From an uncultured Opitutia bacterium (lineage in GTDB: Bacteria > Verrucomicrobiota > Verrucomicrobiia > Opitutales > UBA953): DNA of 14,452 bases. The translations under genes were made by a program, and so were the position numbers. Under the pieces are notes generated by a model, which was not told the origin of the DNA, ran no database searches, and saw only the letters and a list, made by a program, of their open reading frames with translations. Where the stretch lies: contig CAIKRN010000088.1 of assembly GCA_903829855.1 (NCBI GenBank), positions 1-14,452 on the forward strand. The letters are read 5' to 3'. Within the stretch, counting starts at the first letter, position 1. Every line of letters begins with the position of its first letter. Positions 12,834-14,452 of this stretch are shown here, piece by piece.

Positions 12834-14452
12834 ATGCTTCGCTTCCACCCCATCACCGCCCTTCTGCTTGCACCGCTGGCCCTTCTGGCCGCGGGCGATG
12901 ACGAATTATTTTTCGAGTCGAAGGTGCGCCCGTTGTTGATGAAGCGTTGTTACGAATGTCACTCCCTAGAGAAAAAGACCAAGGGCGGACTTGCCCTTGA
13001 TTCTCGCACCGGCTGGCAGCATGGCGGCGACAATGGCCCGGCCATCGTCCCGGGCGACCTCGCCAAAAGCCTCGTCATCAAGGCCGTGCGCTACCTTGAC
13101 GCCGACTTCGCCATGCCGCCCAAAAGCCGGCTGCCAGCGGACGAAGTGGCCATCCTTGAGGAATGGGTAAAGCGGGGCGCGCCCGATACACGCACCGGCG
13201 AAACCGCCCAGGCCGCCAAGCCCAAACGCACCATCGATCTCGCGGAAGGACGCAAGTTCTGGGCCTTCCAACCGGTCACGAATCCGGCCGCCCCAACCGT
13301 CAAAGACGCCACCTGGCCGAAGGATCCGATTGATCGCTTCCTTCTCGCAAAACAAGAAGCCCAAGGCCTCAAGCCCGCCGGCGACGCCGACCGCCACACC
13401 TGGATTCGGCGCGTCAGCCTCGACCTCACGGGACTCCCCGCCTCCGCCGAAGAGGTCGTTGCCTTTTCTAACGACAAGTCCGACGCAGCCTACGCCAAGG
13501 TCGTCGACCGCCTGCTCGCCTCGCCCGCCTACGGTGAACGCTGGGCGCGCCACTGGCTGGATCTCACGGGCTACGCTGACATGATTGGCACGTCCAACGA
13601 AGTCTTTGCGGAACACGCTTGGCGCTATCGTGATTACCTCATCCAGGCCTTCAACCAGGACAAGCCATTCGATCAGTTCATCAAGGAGCAGCTCGCCGGC
13701 GACCTGATGCCCTCTTCTTCACCGGAACAACGCGCCTCACAGCTCGTCGCCACGGGTTTCCTGATGGTCGGGGACCTCGAGATTGTTAATCCCGATAAAG
13801 CCAAGATGGAGACGGATCACATCGACACCCAGCTCATCAAGATTGGCGGGACGTTCCTCGGCATGACCATGGGGTGTGCTCGCTGCCACGATCACAAGTT
13901 CGACCCAATTGCCCTCGAAGACTACTACGGCATGGCCGGCATCTTACGCAGTTCCCCTTCCTCCGGGAAAATGACCGGGTTTGGCGTCTGGAGCACCATC
14001 CGCAGCATCCCGCTGCCGGAGACACCCGCACAACTCACGGCGCGGCAGAAAGCCGAGATGGACCACGCGGCCATGATCGCCGCACTCAAAGCCGAACAGG
14101 CTAAGTTATCCGAGGAAAATAAATCCATCGTCGCCAAACTCGATGTCATGGAGAAAGCCGCGAAGGCGAAGCCCGCCGCGCCTAACGATAAGCCGGCCAC
14201 GGCAGCCGCCACGCCGTCACCTACCATTAAAGCTTCACCGGAAAAAGAGGTCCTGACCAAGAGGCGCGACGAGCTCACGGGCCTAATGAGACGGAAGACC
14301 GACGAAATCCAGCATGCCGAGTTCTTCAAATCGAAGGCACCGAAAGCCTTCGCCATGCAAGACGGCGAGAAGCCCGGCGACATGCCCATCTATGTGCGTG
14401 GCAATCCGTATGCCACCGCCGCCGTCGTGCCCCGCGGCGCCCTGCGCGTCGC
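12834..14452 (+). CDS. PSCyt1/DUF1549 (PSD1-type) exported cytochrome-like protein, 3' partial
   Basis: The frame stays open from the ATG at 12834 to the window end (539 codons), and the gene continues beyond. It starts with a signal peptide (MLRFHPITALLLAPLALLAA). A Planctomycete-type cytochrome c domain follows with the haem motif CYECH (39-43), APGDL-like IVPGDLAKS near 71 and the methionine-bearing MPP at 94-96. The DUF1549 domain (about 160-370) has RWARHWLDLTGYAD (236-249), YRDYLIQAFNQDKPFDQFI (265-283) and a second CxxCH, CARCHDHKFDPI (348-359). Residues about 400-440 and 475-495 look like coiled coil, joined by an Ala/Pro/Lys-rich linker; DUF1553 should follow outside the window. These proteins are large in number in Planctomycetes and Verrucomicrobia, often beside sulfatase or DUF1501 genes; the role is unproven. 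It starts 6 bases after the GntR stop, so co-transcription is likely. Confidence 0.9.
   Translation, partial: MLRFHPITALLLAPLALLAAGDDELFFESKVRPLLMKRCYECHSLEKKTKGGLALDSRTGWQHGGDNGPAIVPGDLAKSLVIKAVRYLDADFAMPPKSRLPADEVAILEEWVKRGAPDTRTGETAQAAKPKRTIDLAEGRKFWAFQPVTNPAAPTVKDATWPKDPIDRFLLAKQEAQGLKPAGDADRHTWIRRVSLDLTGLPASAEEVVAFSNDKSDAAYAKVVDRLLASPAYGERWARHWLDLTGYADMIGTSNEVFAEHAWRYRDYLIQAFNQDKPFDQFIKEQLAGDLMPSSSPEQRASQLVATGFLMVGDLEIVNPDKAKMETDHIDTQLIKIGGTFLGMTMGCARCHDHKFDPIALEDYYGMAGILRSSPSSGKMTGFGVWSTIRSIPLPETPAQLTARQKAEMDHAAMIAALKAEQAKLSEENKSIVAKLDVMEKAAKAKPAAPNDKPATAAATPSPTIKASPEKEVLTKRRDELTGLMRRKTDEIQHAEFFKSKAPKAFAMQDGEKPGDMPIYVRGNPYATAAVVPRGALRV

Overview
The window looks like chromosome from a PVC-superphylum bacterium, most likely Verrucomicrobiota. 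The main evidence is a Planctomycete/Verrucomicrobia-type cytochrome gene (PSCyt1-DUF1549 layout, from 12834 to the window end). It is supported by exported ThuA, NHL-propeller and GH39 proteins, moderately high GC, and starts without recognisable Shine-Dalgarno sequences. The phylum is inferred from gene families. No rRNA, tRNA or CRISPR was seen.

Layout: (1) 2-5874, a plus-strand sugar-uptake block: a galactose-mutarotase-like protein (5' partial), a periplasmic sugar-binding lipoprotein, a shikimate-dehydrogenase-like enzyme, an RbsA-type double ATPase and an RbsC-type permease. The dehydrogenase overlaps the ATPase gene by 4 bases. The permease carries an extra domain of about 115 residues after its first membrane segment. 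(2) 5875-6946, a spacer with 7-base periodicity, then an exported ThuA-like protein. (3) 6946-7916, a compact segment bounded by two near-identical hairpin repeats, holding one minus-strand DUF3800 gene of lower GC and a strong plus-strand terminator. (4) 7914-8267, a gene-free stretch with a nested inverted-repeat element and several short tandem repeats. (5) 8268-12068, three exported proteins in a tight row: a six-repeat NHL propeller, a GH39-like glycoside hydrolase and a second propeller-like protein. (6) 12141-14452, a GntR/FCD regulator with a perfect 14-base palindrome just upstream, then the PSCyt1/DUF1549 gene, which runs off the window.

How the genes may work together (inference): exported glycosidases and propeller proteins release or bind sugars from complex glycans; the ABC importer takes up a monosaccharide or cyclic polyol; the mutarotase-like protein and the AroE-like oxidoreductase act on it inside the cell. 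The AroE-like protein has lost the serine pair that normally holds the shikimate carboxylate, so it is probably not a biosynthetic shikimate dehydrogenase. The GntR protein is a plausible local regulator. The DUF3800 gene looks like an accessory insertion unrelated to sugar use.

The least explained parts are the permease insert, the altered AroE-like enzyme, the repeat-flanked DUF3800 segment, the nested inverted repeat at 7914-8066, and the recurrent heptamer tracts in the spacers.
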